A stretch of DNA of 6,227 bases from an uncultured Lautropia sp. (GTDB lineage Bacteria; Pseudomonadota; Gammaproteobacteria; Burkholderiales; Burkholderiaceae_E): NCBI GenBank assembly GCA_938046755.1, contig CALIXC010000310.1:1-6227 (forward strand). The letters are read 5' to 3'. The notes under the pieces were generated by a model. The model was not told where the DNA came from. It did no database searches and saw only the letters and a program-made list of their open reading frames with translations. A program made the position numbers and the translations under genes. Below are positions 1 to 6,077 of this stretch, in pieces (positions within the stretch are counted from its first letter, which is position 1; each line of letters starts with the position of its first letter).

Positions 1-84
1 ATCCTGTTGTCGATCTGCTGGATGTAAGCCATCAGTGAACTTAATTCCTGCTCGATACGCACGTTGGTGTTGTGTACGCGGTTA
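1..84 (-). pseudogene. 3'-end fragment of a cytochrome c / beta-propeller gene
   Basis: Read on the minus strand this stretch encodes RVHNTNV followed by a helix-like segment ending MAYIQQIDN, and it runs off the left edge of the window. The same C-terminal layout (RVHNTNV, then AAYIRQIGN) closes the complete cytochrome lipoprotein at 2049-4610. The two DNA stretches align without gaps at an offset of 2052; over 11-80 I count 53 identical bases of 70. Similarity stops upstream of RVHNTNV at about position 80-84, where the complete protein has LEAAI and this copy has an unrelated reading. What is visible is therefore the last ~27 codons of a paralogue cut off on its 5' side. The frame itself stays open to the right into AT-rich DNA, so a short chimeric ORF cannot be excluded. 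No haem motif is present. I infer a remnant; more of the gene's tail may lie outside the window. Confidence 0.7.
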
Positions 85-241
85 GGCGTTGCCCTCCGAA
101 CCCCATGATCTTGGTGCTCGAACACCACAAGACACAATGTATATTTTATTAATATAAGCTGCAAAAAAAAACGTTGTTACTTTGCGTTTAATAATAGGCT
201 TGTTATGTGTACGGAAGCTTCGTCATACATGGAGACTGAAA
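85..241 (+). promoter_or_regulatory. AT-rich leader of the secreted-protein operon
   Basis: This non-coding stretch lies between the cytochrome fragment and the lipoprotein start. It is strongly AT-rich from about 135 to 200, with a run of nine A at 163-171 and TA-rich blocks at 140-156 and 188-196, so it is the natural place for the operon promoter. The best sigma70-like pairing I find is weak: TTGCGT (182-187), a 16-base spacer and TATGTG (204-209), the latter preceded by TG at 201-202 as in extended -10 elements. An imperfect palindrome lies at 110-131. GGAG at 231-234, seven bases before the ATG at 242, is a good ribosome binding site. Confidence 0.35.
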
Positions 242-427
242 ATGAAAAATATCAATTCTGGAAGAGGATTCAAGTACGGTGCTCTACTGGTGGCTGTTTT
301 GATCGTCGGTTGCAGCAACGAAAAGGGGGGCGAAACCGAGGCGCATAGCCACAATCAGGAAGGGGGGGGTGACAAAAGAATATGTTATGAAAAATGGCTA
401 CACCGCGTGTCCCGATGGTCTCAGTGA
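242..427 (+). CDS. Lipoprotein signal peptide and N-terminus, frame broken after a G8 run
   Basis: As written, this frame gives a 61-residue product. It starts at ATG 242 with GGAG seven bases upstream, and this start is preferred over an upstream in-frame GTG/TTG-type start because the signal peptide begins here. Residues 1-23 form a classic lipoprotein signal: basic n-region with K2, R8 and K11, a hydrophobic core GALLVAVLIVG, and a lipobox ending at Cys24. The following Ser-Asn, without Asp at +2, is compatible with outer-membrane sorting. After a hydrophilic Gly/His/Glu linker the frame crosses eight G (362-369) and ends in 19 residues with no recognisable character. Removing one G would fuse the signal to the ORF at 369-770 and give a 175-residue lipoprotein. 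I infer that this is the 5' part of one gene that is frameshifted, phase-variable or mis-sequenced. No family recognised. Confidence 0.7.
   Translation: MKNINSGRGFKYGALLVAVLIVGCSNEKGGETEAHSHNQEGGGDKRICYEKWLHRVSRWSQ
362..369 (+). repeat. G8 homopolymer tract at the lipoprotein frame break
   Basis: Eight consecutive G bases lie exactly where the lipoprotein reading frame is lost. With seven G the signal peptide would read straight into the 369-770 ORF (...Gln-Glu-Gly-Gly-Val-Thr-Lys-Glu...). A shorter run of six G lies upstream at 325-330. Poly-G tracts are known sites of slipped-strand mispairing and phase variation, and also common sites of sequencing error. Confidence 0.75.
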
Positions 428-770
428 GAATGGAAAGGTTGTTTCCCCAGATTTGCTGAAGGAGATTAAAAAGGTCAAAGTGAAAATTCCAGATGATGCA
501 CAGATCAGAAAAGACAAGAGATCGAATGTATATTATTACGATACGATAATACCGTTGGATCCAAGTCAGGGTGAACAGCCTGTAATCGGATGTAGCCCAA
601 ATGCCGAGGAATTGATGGCTTGGTCTTGCAAGAAAAATCCTGAGTTAGATGGCATGCCTTGCGAGCCGGAGGTCATGAAAAATTTGCCGGAAAAATGGGA
701 TGAACAACATGGAGATTGTAAACGCACAAATGTTGTTGTTTCTGATTTGATCATGGAATGCGAGTTTTGA
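369..770 (+). CDS. Cys-rich body of an envelope lipoprotein, unknown family
   Basis: This frame encodes 133 residues from a GTG at 369. AGGAAGG at 357-363 could serve as a ribosome binding site, but the product would then lack any export signal. The lipoprotein signal of the preceding frame joins it in register if one G is lost from 362-369. The protein holds six cysteines (in the contexts TACPDG, IGCSP, WSCKK, MPCEP, GDCKR, MECEF), an even number that suits disulfides in the periplasm. It also has a lysine-rich segment (KEIKKVKVKIP) and a short YYY beta-like patch. It is unlike any family I can name. It is the first gene of an operon: the next start codon lies nine bases after its stop, and GAGGTG overlaps that stop. 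Base composition is far lower in GC than in the genes to the right (20 of 60 at 481-540). Best read as the mature part of a 175-residue lipoprotein. Confidence 0.65.
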   Translation: MTKEYVMKNGYTACPDGLSENGKVVSPDLLKEIKKVKVKIPDDAQIRKDKRSNVYYYDTIIPLDPSQGEQPVIGCSPNAEELMAWSCKKNPELDGMPCEPEVMKNLPEKWDEQHGDCKRTNVVVSDLIMECEF

Positions 771-779
771 GGTGATGTC

Positions 780-1229
780 ATGACGGTCCGTGTTTTTGGG
801 TGTTTGCTGTCTTCGCTGTTGTGTGGGACTTTTCTTTTGTCGGCTGGCAATGCGTTTTCCAAGGAGATTAATTTTAGTCGGGCAAATTGTGTTAACAACG
901 AAAGTATTACATGGGAATATCCATGGAGAAATGAGCACTGGTGGCGCGTTTATTCCACTCATTCGAGGGGTGGTGTGAATTACAACGATCCGCCTGAGAT
1001 TCACGTCGTTGATAGTTTATGGAGTTATACGTGGCGTTCTGCTGCCATCCATTGGGGGGAAGGAATGAATGTGGGGTGGAGGATATGGAAAGTTACTGGC
1101 CATCATTATGAAAGCATTTCTGGGAGTATAGACAATGCACAGCAACCTGAAAATAGCAGGGATATGAGGTTGTTGGAGATTACGAATACCGTGAATTGTA
1201 CATTGGGTGTTGTTTTTCCGTATTGGTGA
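780..1229 (+). CDS. Small Trp-rich secreted protein, unknown function
   Basis: The 149-residue product starts at ATG 780, preceded by GAGGTG (769-774), which overlaps the stop of the upstream gene. Residues 1-25 form a Sec signal peptide with Arg4, a hydrophobic core LLSSLLCGTFLLSAG and probable cleavage after GNA25. The mature part (~124 residues) has ten tryptophans, including a WEYPWRNEHWW cluster near residues 45-55 and a second cluster LWSYTW...HWGEG...GWRIW around 80-104. Only two mature cysteines remain, one in RANC near the N-terminus and one in VNC near the C-terminus, so a single disulfide could close the domain. The sequence alternates polar and aromatic residues as in a small beta-sandwich. 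I recognise no family. High surface Trp often goes with glycan or peptidoglycan binding, but that is only a suggestion. It probably acts in the periplasm with its two operon partners. Confidence 0.8.
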   Translation: MTVRVFGCLLSSLLCGTFLLSAGNAFSKEINFSRANCVNNESITWEYPWRNEHWWRVYSTHSRGGVNYNDPPEIHVVDSLWSYTWRSAAIHWGEGMNVGWRIWKVTGHHYESISGSIDNAQQPENSRDMRLLEITNTVNCTLGVVFPYW

Positions 1230-1241
1230 CGAGGTGTTGAT

Positions 1242-2015
1242 ATGAAGAAAGTGGCAGTTTTGCTTTTTGTCTTTTCATGTTCATGTGCAGTATGGGCGCA
1301 GGGTGTTTCACATGGGTCTGTCTCAGAGGATGACAGGATCTCTGTTGTTCCCAAGGAAAAGTTTCCTGTTCCTCCGCCGCCCAAAGAGGGGCCTTCGGCC
1401 AAGCGTCTTTCGACAAAGCAGGCTGGTGTTCCAGAGAAGGATATTGATGGCGTGAGTTTTACCGGAGGTGACGATGGAACCGTCAAGGCTCTTGAGCAGG
1501 CAGTTCGGGAAATTCAGGACGCCAAACGGCAGGCCAGGACCAAGGACCTGAAAAAGGTCGCTGAGGAAAAGAAAATCCCAGGTCTTGTATTTGATGCCAA
1601 GGATTTACCGCTGACGTTACCTGTGTCCAAGGTCCCCGAAGGAGAACTGGTCGGTGCTATTCCATCGGGAACCTTCAAGGATGGCCGATGGACCGGTATT
1701 ACCCGTTACTTCAAGTTGAACGACGGTACGCTGATCGAACTGACCGAGAGAGACCTGCATGCCACGCGTGGCAGGCTGTTCATGAGTCCGGCAAATATAA
1801 ACACCGAGATCAAGGGAAAGCCAGCCAGGGCCGCAGCTCTTTATGATTCTGCGGGGCGCAAAATCAGGCAGGTTGTCTGGGTAAACGGACCAAAGTTCTA
1901 TGAACTGTACGTTCTGAGCCCAGAAGTGAAAACTGGCGGTGGCGACGCTGTCAAGAAGGCAGCGCCGGTTGATCATAGCGCAATTTCTTATGCAAGGGCC
2001 GTGGATCAGCCGTGA
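1242..2015 (+). CDS. Secreted protein with Pro-rich tether and beta-rich C-terminal domain
   Basis: A 257-residue exported protein starts at ATG 1242, with GAGGTG at 1231-1236 just after the previous stop; the spacing pattern repeats that of the upstream gene pair. Residues 1-19 are a Sec signal (MKKVAVLLFVFSCSCAVWA, cleavage before Gln20). A lipoprotein reading at Cys13 or Cys15 is less likely because the motif before them is atypical. Next comes a proline-rich stretch (KFPVPPPPKEGP, about 40-51) that could span peptidoglycan, then a charged helical segment with coiled-coil tendency (about 80-110, EQAVREIQDAKRQARTKDLKK), and a beta-rich domain (about 120-235) with GRWTGITRYFKLNDGTLIEL and KFYELYVLSPEV. 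The mature chain has no cysteine. I do not recognise the family. GC content (31 of 60 at 1681-1740) lies between the upstream genes and the right block. It ends 33 bases from the convergent cytochrome gene. Confidence 0.85.
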   Translation: MKKVAVLLFVFSCSCAVWAQGVSHGSVSEDDRISVVPKEKFPVPPPPKEGPSAKRLSTKQAGVPEKDIDGVSFTGGDDGTVKALEQAVREIQDAKRQARTKDLKKVAEEKKIPGLVFDAKDLPLTLPVSKVPEGELVGAIPSGTFKDGRWTGITRYFKLNDGTLIELTERDLHATRGRLFMSPANINTEIKGKPARAAALYDSAGRKIRQVVWVNGPKFYELYVLSPEVKTGGGDAVKKAAPVDHSAISYARAVDQP

Positions 2016-2048
2016 GGGATTGATCTTGCGGAGTCCTTACCTTTTGGC

Positions 2049-4610
2049 TCAATCTCCATTACCGATCTGCCGGATATAAGCCGCCAGCGAGCCGACCTCC
2101 TGGTCGGTCAGCACGTTCGTGTTGTGCACCCGGATGGCCGCCTCCAGCGTGGCCGCCGAGCCGTCGTGCAGGTACGGGAAGGTGTACCAGGCATCGCGCA
2201 GGCTTGGGGTGGTGATGCCGGTCAGCGATTTGCCCTGCACGGTGCCGCTGGCCGGCTTGAGTGTGCCGATGTCGTCGAGCTTCGTGCCGCCGTTGCCCAG
2301 ATCCGCATTGCCGTGGCAGGTGGTGCAGCCCTTCGCGGCAAACAGCGCTTCGCCCGCCTTGCCGGCCGCCGTCATGCTGCGGTCGCTGTTGCGGTAGGGG
2401 CTGGGGGCATAGCGGTTCAGGCTGTTCACATAGGCGGCCAGGGCGTCCAGGTCGTCCGACTGGCCCGCCTTGGGGGTGCCCAGCGGCAGGTTGCGGCCGT
2501 TCAGCTCGAAGCTGCCGATGGGCATCAATCCGCTGCCGCCGCCCAGCGCACGGATCTGCTGCTCGAAGTCCTGCACCTCGTCGAAGTTGCCGCTCCAGTG
2601 CAAGCGGGCCTTCTTTCCACCATGGCCCTGCAGCGAGAGGGTCTTGCGCAGGCCTTCGCCCAGGCTGCTCATGTCCCAGACACGGCCATCACCGTAGCCC
2701 TCGCTATGGCAGCTGGCGCAGCTCATGTAGCGGTCGCGTGCCAGACGCGGGTCGCGGGCGTCGTGGAAGAGCTCCTTGCCGCGTTTCAGCTGGGCTGGCA
2801 TCCGCTCGGCGCTCTTCAGCGTGCCGGTGGCCGTGGCGGGCAGGATGGCCCGGGGCTCGTCATTGGCCAGTGCGCTGATGTCGAAGAAACTGACGGTACG
2901 CGACATCACGTTGCTGATGGCTGCCTGCTTGCCATCGGGCGAGACGGCGATGCCCTGGGGCGTGCGCTGCACGTCCAGCCGGCGCACTTCGGTACCGGTG
3001 GCGGCATTGAGGATGCTGATCTCGCGCGAGGTTTCCAGCGCCACCAGCACGTATCGGCCGTCCGGCGTGTAGGTGGCAGCGCTGGCCTGGCCGCTGTTGT
3101 CCACGTCGTAGCGTCGTGCGGGCCGTTCGGCTGGCGTGGCAGCCTGCAGGTCCAGGTTGGATACGATGGCGCGCACGGTGCTCTGGAAGTCCAGCGGCTG
3201 GCCGTCGCGGCTCTGGCCGCGCTGGATGTTGTCCTGCTTGGAGGGAATCCAGGCCGAGCGGCCATCCGGCGAGATGGCGGCGGCGCCCAGGTAGTTGGGC
3301 AGGCCGCGTCCCTGTATGGGCGTGTCTTCCAGCGTGCTGACTGCCAGCGAGACCGTGCGCTGCAGCGTGGCACGGGCTGGGTCGATCAGCAGGACTTCGC
3401 CACCCCGGAAGCCGGTACCGCGGGTGCGGGGCGTGAGGGTGCTTTCGCCGGGCAGGGCAGGCGTGATGAAGCGGCTGGCCAGCAGGCGCTTGCTGTCGGC
3501 AGTGATGGCCAGGTGACGGACCTCGGGGCCCAGTGCCATGCGCTGCTTGAGCTGGCGGGTGACGGGGTCGAACTGCAGCAGCTCCTGCGAGCCCAGCGTG
3601 CTGACCCAGATACCGCTGCCATCGGGAGCCGCCACCACGCCGTAGGGCTGGGTAGCCACGCCCAGCGCAATGCGGGTGGCCACGGTCATCGTGGCCGGGT
3701 CGATGATGCTGATGCCGCCGCTGTGTCGGTTGGTCACCCAGACATGGCCGGCGTTGTCGATGGCCAGCGTGCGCGGACCGTGCTCGGTGGCAGGCTTTTC
3801 TGGGGCGGTCTCGGCCCGTCCGGAGACTGTCAGCGGGATCTCGCGCAGCAGTGTCCGCGTCTTGCTGTCCAGCACGCTCACGCTGTCCTGGTCGGGGTTG
3901 ATGACCCAGATGCGCGGCGGGTCCTGCCGGTCATAGGCGATGGAGGTGGAGCCCTGCGGCAGGCGCAGGCTGGCCGGGTTGGCGGCTGCAGACGGACCGC
4001 GCACCTGGCCCAGGATGCGCACGATGGCGGCCGTGGGCTTCTGCGATTGGGGATCGGCATCGTTGCCGGGCAGGCTGGGCGGCGTGACGCTGACCGGGGC
4101 ATCCGAAGTGCCGCTTCCCGTGTTGCCGGATCCGTTACCGGTGCCTGGGGAGCCGTTCGATCCGCCGGCTGCACTGTTCTGGTTGCTGTTGCCTGTGCTG
4201 CCCTGGGAGCCGTTACCACTCGCTGCGTTACCGCCCGCCACGTCGCCCTGGCCACGGTTGTCGCTGCTGGTGCCGTTCTGGCCGCTGGTTCCGTTGTTCC
4301 CTTGCGCGCCCTGGCCGTTCGTGCCTGGGGTGACGGAGGGCGTGACGGGTGTTACGGCCTGGGGATCGGGGTTGGTGTTCACAGCGCTACCATCGCCGCC
4401 GCAGGCGGCGAGGGCGCTGCAGACCATCAGGGCCATGAGGCTGCGCGTCAGCGGCTGGGCTCGGTCAGCCCGTGAGGTCGAGCGTACGGCGAGAGGCGTT
4501 GGCAGGGACGCGTCGGCGTCAAGCCAGCCCCCGGCGCCGGATGAACCGGCTGCCGATTCAGGGTGAGCGGAGGAGGGAACGTGGGTGACGAAGGCGCGGG
4601 ATGACTGCAC
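2049..4610 (-). CDS. Lipoprotein with YVTN-like beta-propeller and di-haem cytochrome c domain
   Basis: This 853-residue protein is probably anchored in the outer membrane or periplasm and transfers electrons; its substrate is unknown. The start is GTG 4610 with AGGA eight bases upstream. The n-region is unusually long: the hydrophobic core SLMALMVCSALAA and lipobox Cys70 come only after ~57 residues, and no in-frame ATG/GTG/TTG gives a normal n-region. Residues ~78-190 are a low-complexity Gly/Asn/Ser/Thr linker. About 195-590 is a beta-propeller with YVTN-like blades (VWVTNRHSGGISIIDPAT, IAVSPDGKQAAISN, TYTPDGRYVLVALE). The C-terminal part carries two haem-c sites: CASCH at residues 631-635 (2706-2720) and CTTCH at 762-766 (2313-2327). 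It ends with PSLRDAW...YLHDGSAATLEAA, typical of MauG/di-haem peroxidase-like cytochromes. It lies 153 bases downstream of nudC and converges with the secreted-protein operon. Confidence 0.9.
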   Translation of the reverse strand: MQSSRAFVTHVPSSAHPESAAGSSGAGGWLDADASLPTPLAVRSTSRADRAQPLTRSLMALMVCSALAACGGDGSAVNTNPDPQAVTPVTPSVTPGTNGQGAQGNNGTSGQNGTSSDNRGQGDVAGGNAASGNGSQGSTGNSNQNSAAGGSNGSPGTGNGSGNTGSGTSDAPVSVTPPSLPGNDADPQSQKPTAAIVRILGQVRGPSAAANPASLRLPQGSTSIAYDRQDPPRIWVINPDQDSVSVLDSKTRTLLREIPLTVSGRAETAPEKPATEHGPRTLAIDNAGHVWVTNRHSGGISIIDPATMTVATRIALGVATQPYGVVAAPDGSGIWVSTLGSQELLQFDPVTRQLKQRMALGPEVRHLAITADSKRLLASRFITPALPGESTLTPRTRGTGFRGGEVLLIDPARATLQRTVSLAVSTLEDTPIQGRGLPNYLGAAAISPDGRSAWIPSKQDNIQRGQSRDGQPLDFQSTVRAIVSNLDLQAATPAERPARRYDVDNSGQASAATYTPDGRYVLVALETSREISILNAATGTEVRRLDVQRTPQGIAVSPDGKQAAISNVMSRTVSFFDISALANDEPRAILPATATGTLKSAERMPAQLKRGKELFHDARDPRLARDRYMSCASCHSEGYGDGRVWDMSSLGEGLRKTLSLQGHGGKKARLHWSGNFDEVQDFEQQIRALGGGSGLMPIGSFELNGRNLPLGTPKAGQSDDLDALAAYVNSLNRYAPSPYRNSDRSMTAAGKAGEALFAAKGCTTCHGNADLGNGGTKLDDIGTLKPASGTVQGKSLTGITTPSLRDAWYTFPYLHDGSAATLEAAIRVHNTNVLTDQEVGSLAAYIRQIGNGD
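2053..2132 (-). repeat. Cytochrome gene end that matches the fragment at 1-80
   Basis: The last ~27 codons of the cytochrome gene align without gaps to positions 1-80 in the same orientation. Identity is highest in two blocks: cgatctgcYggatRtaagcc (11-30 against 2063-2082, 18 of 20) and the RVHNTNV-coding block (59-80 against 2111-2132). The two copies bracket the AT-rich secreted-protein cassette as imperfect direct repeats. Confidence 0.75.
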
Positions 4611-4618
4611 GGAAGCTT

Positions 4619-4622
4619 TCCT
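4619..4622 (-). promoter_or_regulatory. Ribosome binding site fixing the GTG start of the cytochrome gene
   Basis: On the minus strand AGGA (followed by AAG) lies eight bases before the GTG at 4610. This supports the long N-terminus although the signal core lies ~57 residues in. A nearby minus-strand ATG (4627-4625) is out of frame and cannot be the start. Confidence 0.55.
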
Positions 4623-4763
4623 GCCATGGCCGTTTGGATGTCACGGCACTATGCGTCAGAAAAGCGACAGCACACAGGAGCTATGGCACAGAAGGTCGAC
4701 ATTGGTGCCGCAGTCGGCGCGGAAGGACGGGGGCCGGGGATGGAAGGAGGCCGGTGTGATCGT

Positions 4764-5729
4764 TCAGCGTGAACGGCCTTGCCGAAGCTGATGCGCTACG
4801 TGCTCCACCAGCGCGCGCGAGATGCTGACATTGGCGGGCGGCAGGTCGGGCAGGGTATCGGGGGTGAACCAGCGGGCATCGCGGATCTCGGTCGGGTCGA
4901 CGTGGATGTCTCCGGCCAGCCATTCGGCGGTGAAGGCGATCATCAGCGAATGGGGGAAGGGCCAGCTCTGACTGCCGAAATAGCGCGGGCGATGAACCTG
5001 GATGCCCACTTCTTCGGCCACTTCCCGGTGGATGGCGGCCTCGACCGATTCGCCGGCTTCCAGAAAGCCTGCCAGGGCGCTGTAGCGTCCGGGCGGAAAA
5101 TTGACGTTACTGGCCAGCAGCAGCTCGTGACCGCGGGTGACCAGTACCATCATGGCGGGCGAGATGCGCGGGTAGCTGCGCAGGCCGCAGCGGGGGCACT
5201 GCATGGCACGTTCGCCCGGCACGCGCACGGTGGGCACGCCACAGGCGCCGCACCAGCGATGGGTGCGCACCCATTCCAGCAGCTGGCTGGCCTGCATGGC
5301 GATGGAGGTCAGATCACCCGGCAGGCGGCCGAACCACTGGCGTAGGCCCTGGGCTTCCCAGCCGGGTGGAAGGGACGGGGGGGAATTGGGCAACGAGACG
5401 GCCAGACAGGGGCGTCCCTGGTAGCGGCCAACGCTCTCGCAGGTGGTCCAGGCGTTCAGCAGGGAACCATAGTCGCCGGCCGTCAGCGCTGGAGGGCCGT
5501 CACTGCGCTGGACGAGGGCATGGCCGGTGAACAGCAGGATGATGGCGTCGGGATCGGACAGCATGGCCCCCGGCGCAGCGCGGGAGGGGGCGAGGTCGTA
5601 CGTGTCGGGCAGTTGCAGCATGCCCGGATGATGCCCAAGGCCTGACCATGCTTCGGACCTGTCGGTCTGGGGCTGGGTCGAGGCTGGCCGTGACACCCCG
5701 GTCGGTGTCGGCGTCGTGTTTTCAGCCAC
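4764..5729 (-). CDS. nudC: NAD(+) diphosphatase / NAD-RNA decapping Nudix hydrolase
   Basis: NudC hydrolyses NAD(H) to NMN(H) and AMP and removes NAD caps from RNA in the cytoplasm. The 321-residue product shows the family layout: a variable N-terminal half, a zinc ribbon (Cys160, Cys163, Cys178, Cys181), a complete Nudix box GX5EX7REUXEEXGU at 221-243 (GFLEAGE...REVAEEVGI) and the NudC signature at 253-261. That signature reads SQSWPFPHS here, with Ser255 where the usual form has Pro. E. coli NudC is 257 residues, so this one is longer, partly because of ~35 Thr/Pro-rich residues at the N-terminus. The GTG start at 5729 lies three bases after the stop of the KTSC gene, which suggests translational coupling. 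An ATG at 5621 (Met37) is an alternative start that would remove the extension. A small hairpin-capable palindrome covers the stop codon. Confidence 0.93.
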   Translation of the reverse strand: MAENTTPTPTGVSRPASTQPQTDRSEAWSGLGHHPGMLQLPDTYDLAPSRAAPGAMLSDPDAIILLFTGHALVQRSDGPPALTAGDYGSLLNAWTTCESVGRYQGRPCLAVSLPNSPPSLPPGWEAQGLRQWFGRLPGDLTSIAMQASQLLEWVRTHRWCGACGVPTVRVPGERAMQCPRCGLRSYPRISPAMMVLVTRGHELLLASNVNFPPGRYSALAGFLEAGESVEAAIHREVAEEVGIQVHRPRYFGSQSWPFPHSLMIAFTAEWLAGDIHVDPTEIRDARWFTPDTLPDLPPANVSISRALVEHVAHQLRQGRSR

Positions 5730-5732
5730 GAT

Positions 5733-6050
5733 TCAGGACTTATCCGGCTGCTGAAAGAGCTGCTCCAGCTTCTGGCGGGCGGCGTCGGCGACGGGGTCGC
5801 TTTCCATCAGGGGCGGAAGTTTCTCCATCCGCACCTGGGTCATCGGATACTCTTCGGCGATGCGATCTTCCCAGAAGGTGGCCGGATTCTGGGCGGTGAA
5901 GAAACGGCGCGCCACGTCGGCCGGCAGGCTGCGATAGCTGCGCAGCATGCCATCCTGGAAGGCGATTTCCAGGGTCTGGCGGTTCTCGTCGTAGGCGGCC
6001 GACCGTATCTTGCTGGTGTTCAGGGCGCGGTGTGGCTGCTGGTACTTCAT
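5733..6050 (-). CDS. KTSC-domain protein
   Basis: This is a small cytoplasmic protein with a KTSC domain, named after the C-terminal domain found on some lysyl-tRNA synthetases; its molecular role is not established. With the start at 6050 it has 105 residues. The KTSC domain runs from about 9 to 74: ALNTSKIRSAAYDENRQTLE, then IAFQDG, SYRSLPADVARRF and EEYP, matching the family pattern of a Ser/Thr-Ser near the start, YD, L-E-F-G, then a helix. A charged helix (ADAARQKLEQLF) closes it. I chose ATG 6050 because AAGGA lies nine bases upstream and a good sigma70-like promoter (6078-6106) would start transcription near 6071, downstream of the alternative ATG at 6128. The longer form would be 131 residues with a hydrophilic, domain-free extension. 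nudC follows after three bases. Confidence 0.85.
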   Translation of the reverse strand: MKYQQPHRALNTSKIRSAAYDENRQTLEIAFQDGMLRSYRSLPADVARRFFTAQNPATFWEDRIAEEYPMTQVRMEKLPPLMESDPVADAARQKLEQLFQQPDKS

Positions 6051-6059
6051 CGATCGGGA

Positions 6060-6064
6060 TCCTT
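6060..6064 (-). promoter_or_regulatory. Ribosome binding site supporting the KTSC start at 6050
   Basis: AAGGA on the minus strand, nine bases before ATG 6050. The alternative ATG at 6128 has no comparable purine-rich motif upstream (the sequence there is CAGATCAGACACCAT). Confidence 0.55.
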
Positions 6065-6077
6065 GCAAACAGTCTTC

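Noticed and set aside
566..1004. Minus-strand ORFs over the secreted-protein operon (566-898 and 645-1004)
   Set aside because: They overlap each other and the plus-strand genes, which have signal peptides and ribosome binding sites. Their products look like random translations.
2018..2054. GATTGA / TCAATC inverted repeat between the convergent stops as a two-way terminator
   Set aside because: The arms are six bases with a loop of about 25 and no flanking U tract, so this is likely chance.
2124..4475. A 783-codon open frame on the plus strand opposite the cytochrome gene
   Set aside because: It is antisense to a gene with clear lipobox, propeller and haem motifs. Its product is Ala/Gly/Arg/Val-biased with no domain, as expected from the high-GC codon bias of the real strand.
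4761..4775. CGTTCA-gcg-TGAACG hairpin over the nudC stop as a terminator
   Set aside because: The stem is only six pairs and no T run follows on the minus strand, so intrinsic termination is not supported.
4585..4791. A short plus-strand ORF across the nudC-cytochrome gap
   Set aside because: The product is of mixed, Arg-rich composition with no recognisable character, and it overlaps the ends of two real minus-strand genes.
4779..5345. A 188-codon plus-strand open frame opposite nudC
   Set aside because: It mirrors the nudC coding frame and its product shows no signal, domain or ribosome binding site. The Nudix box and zinc ribbon on the other strand are decisive.
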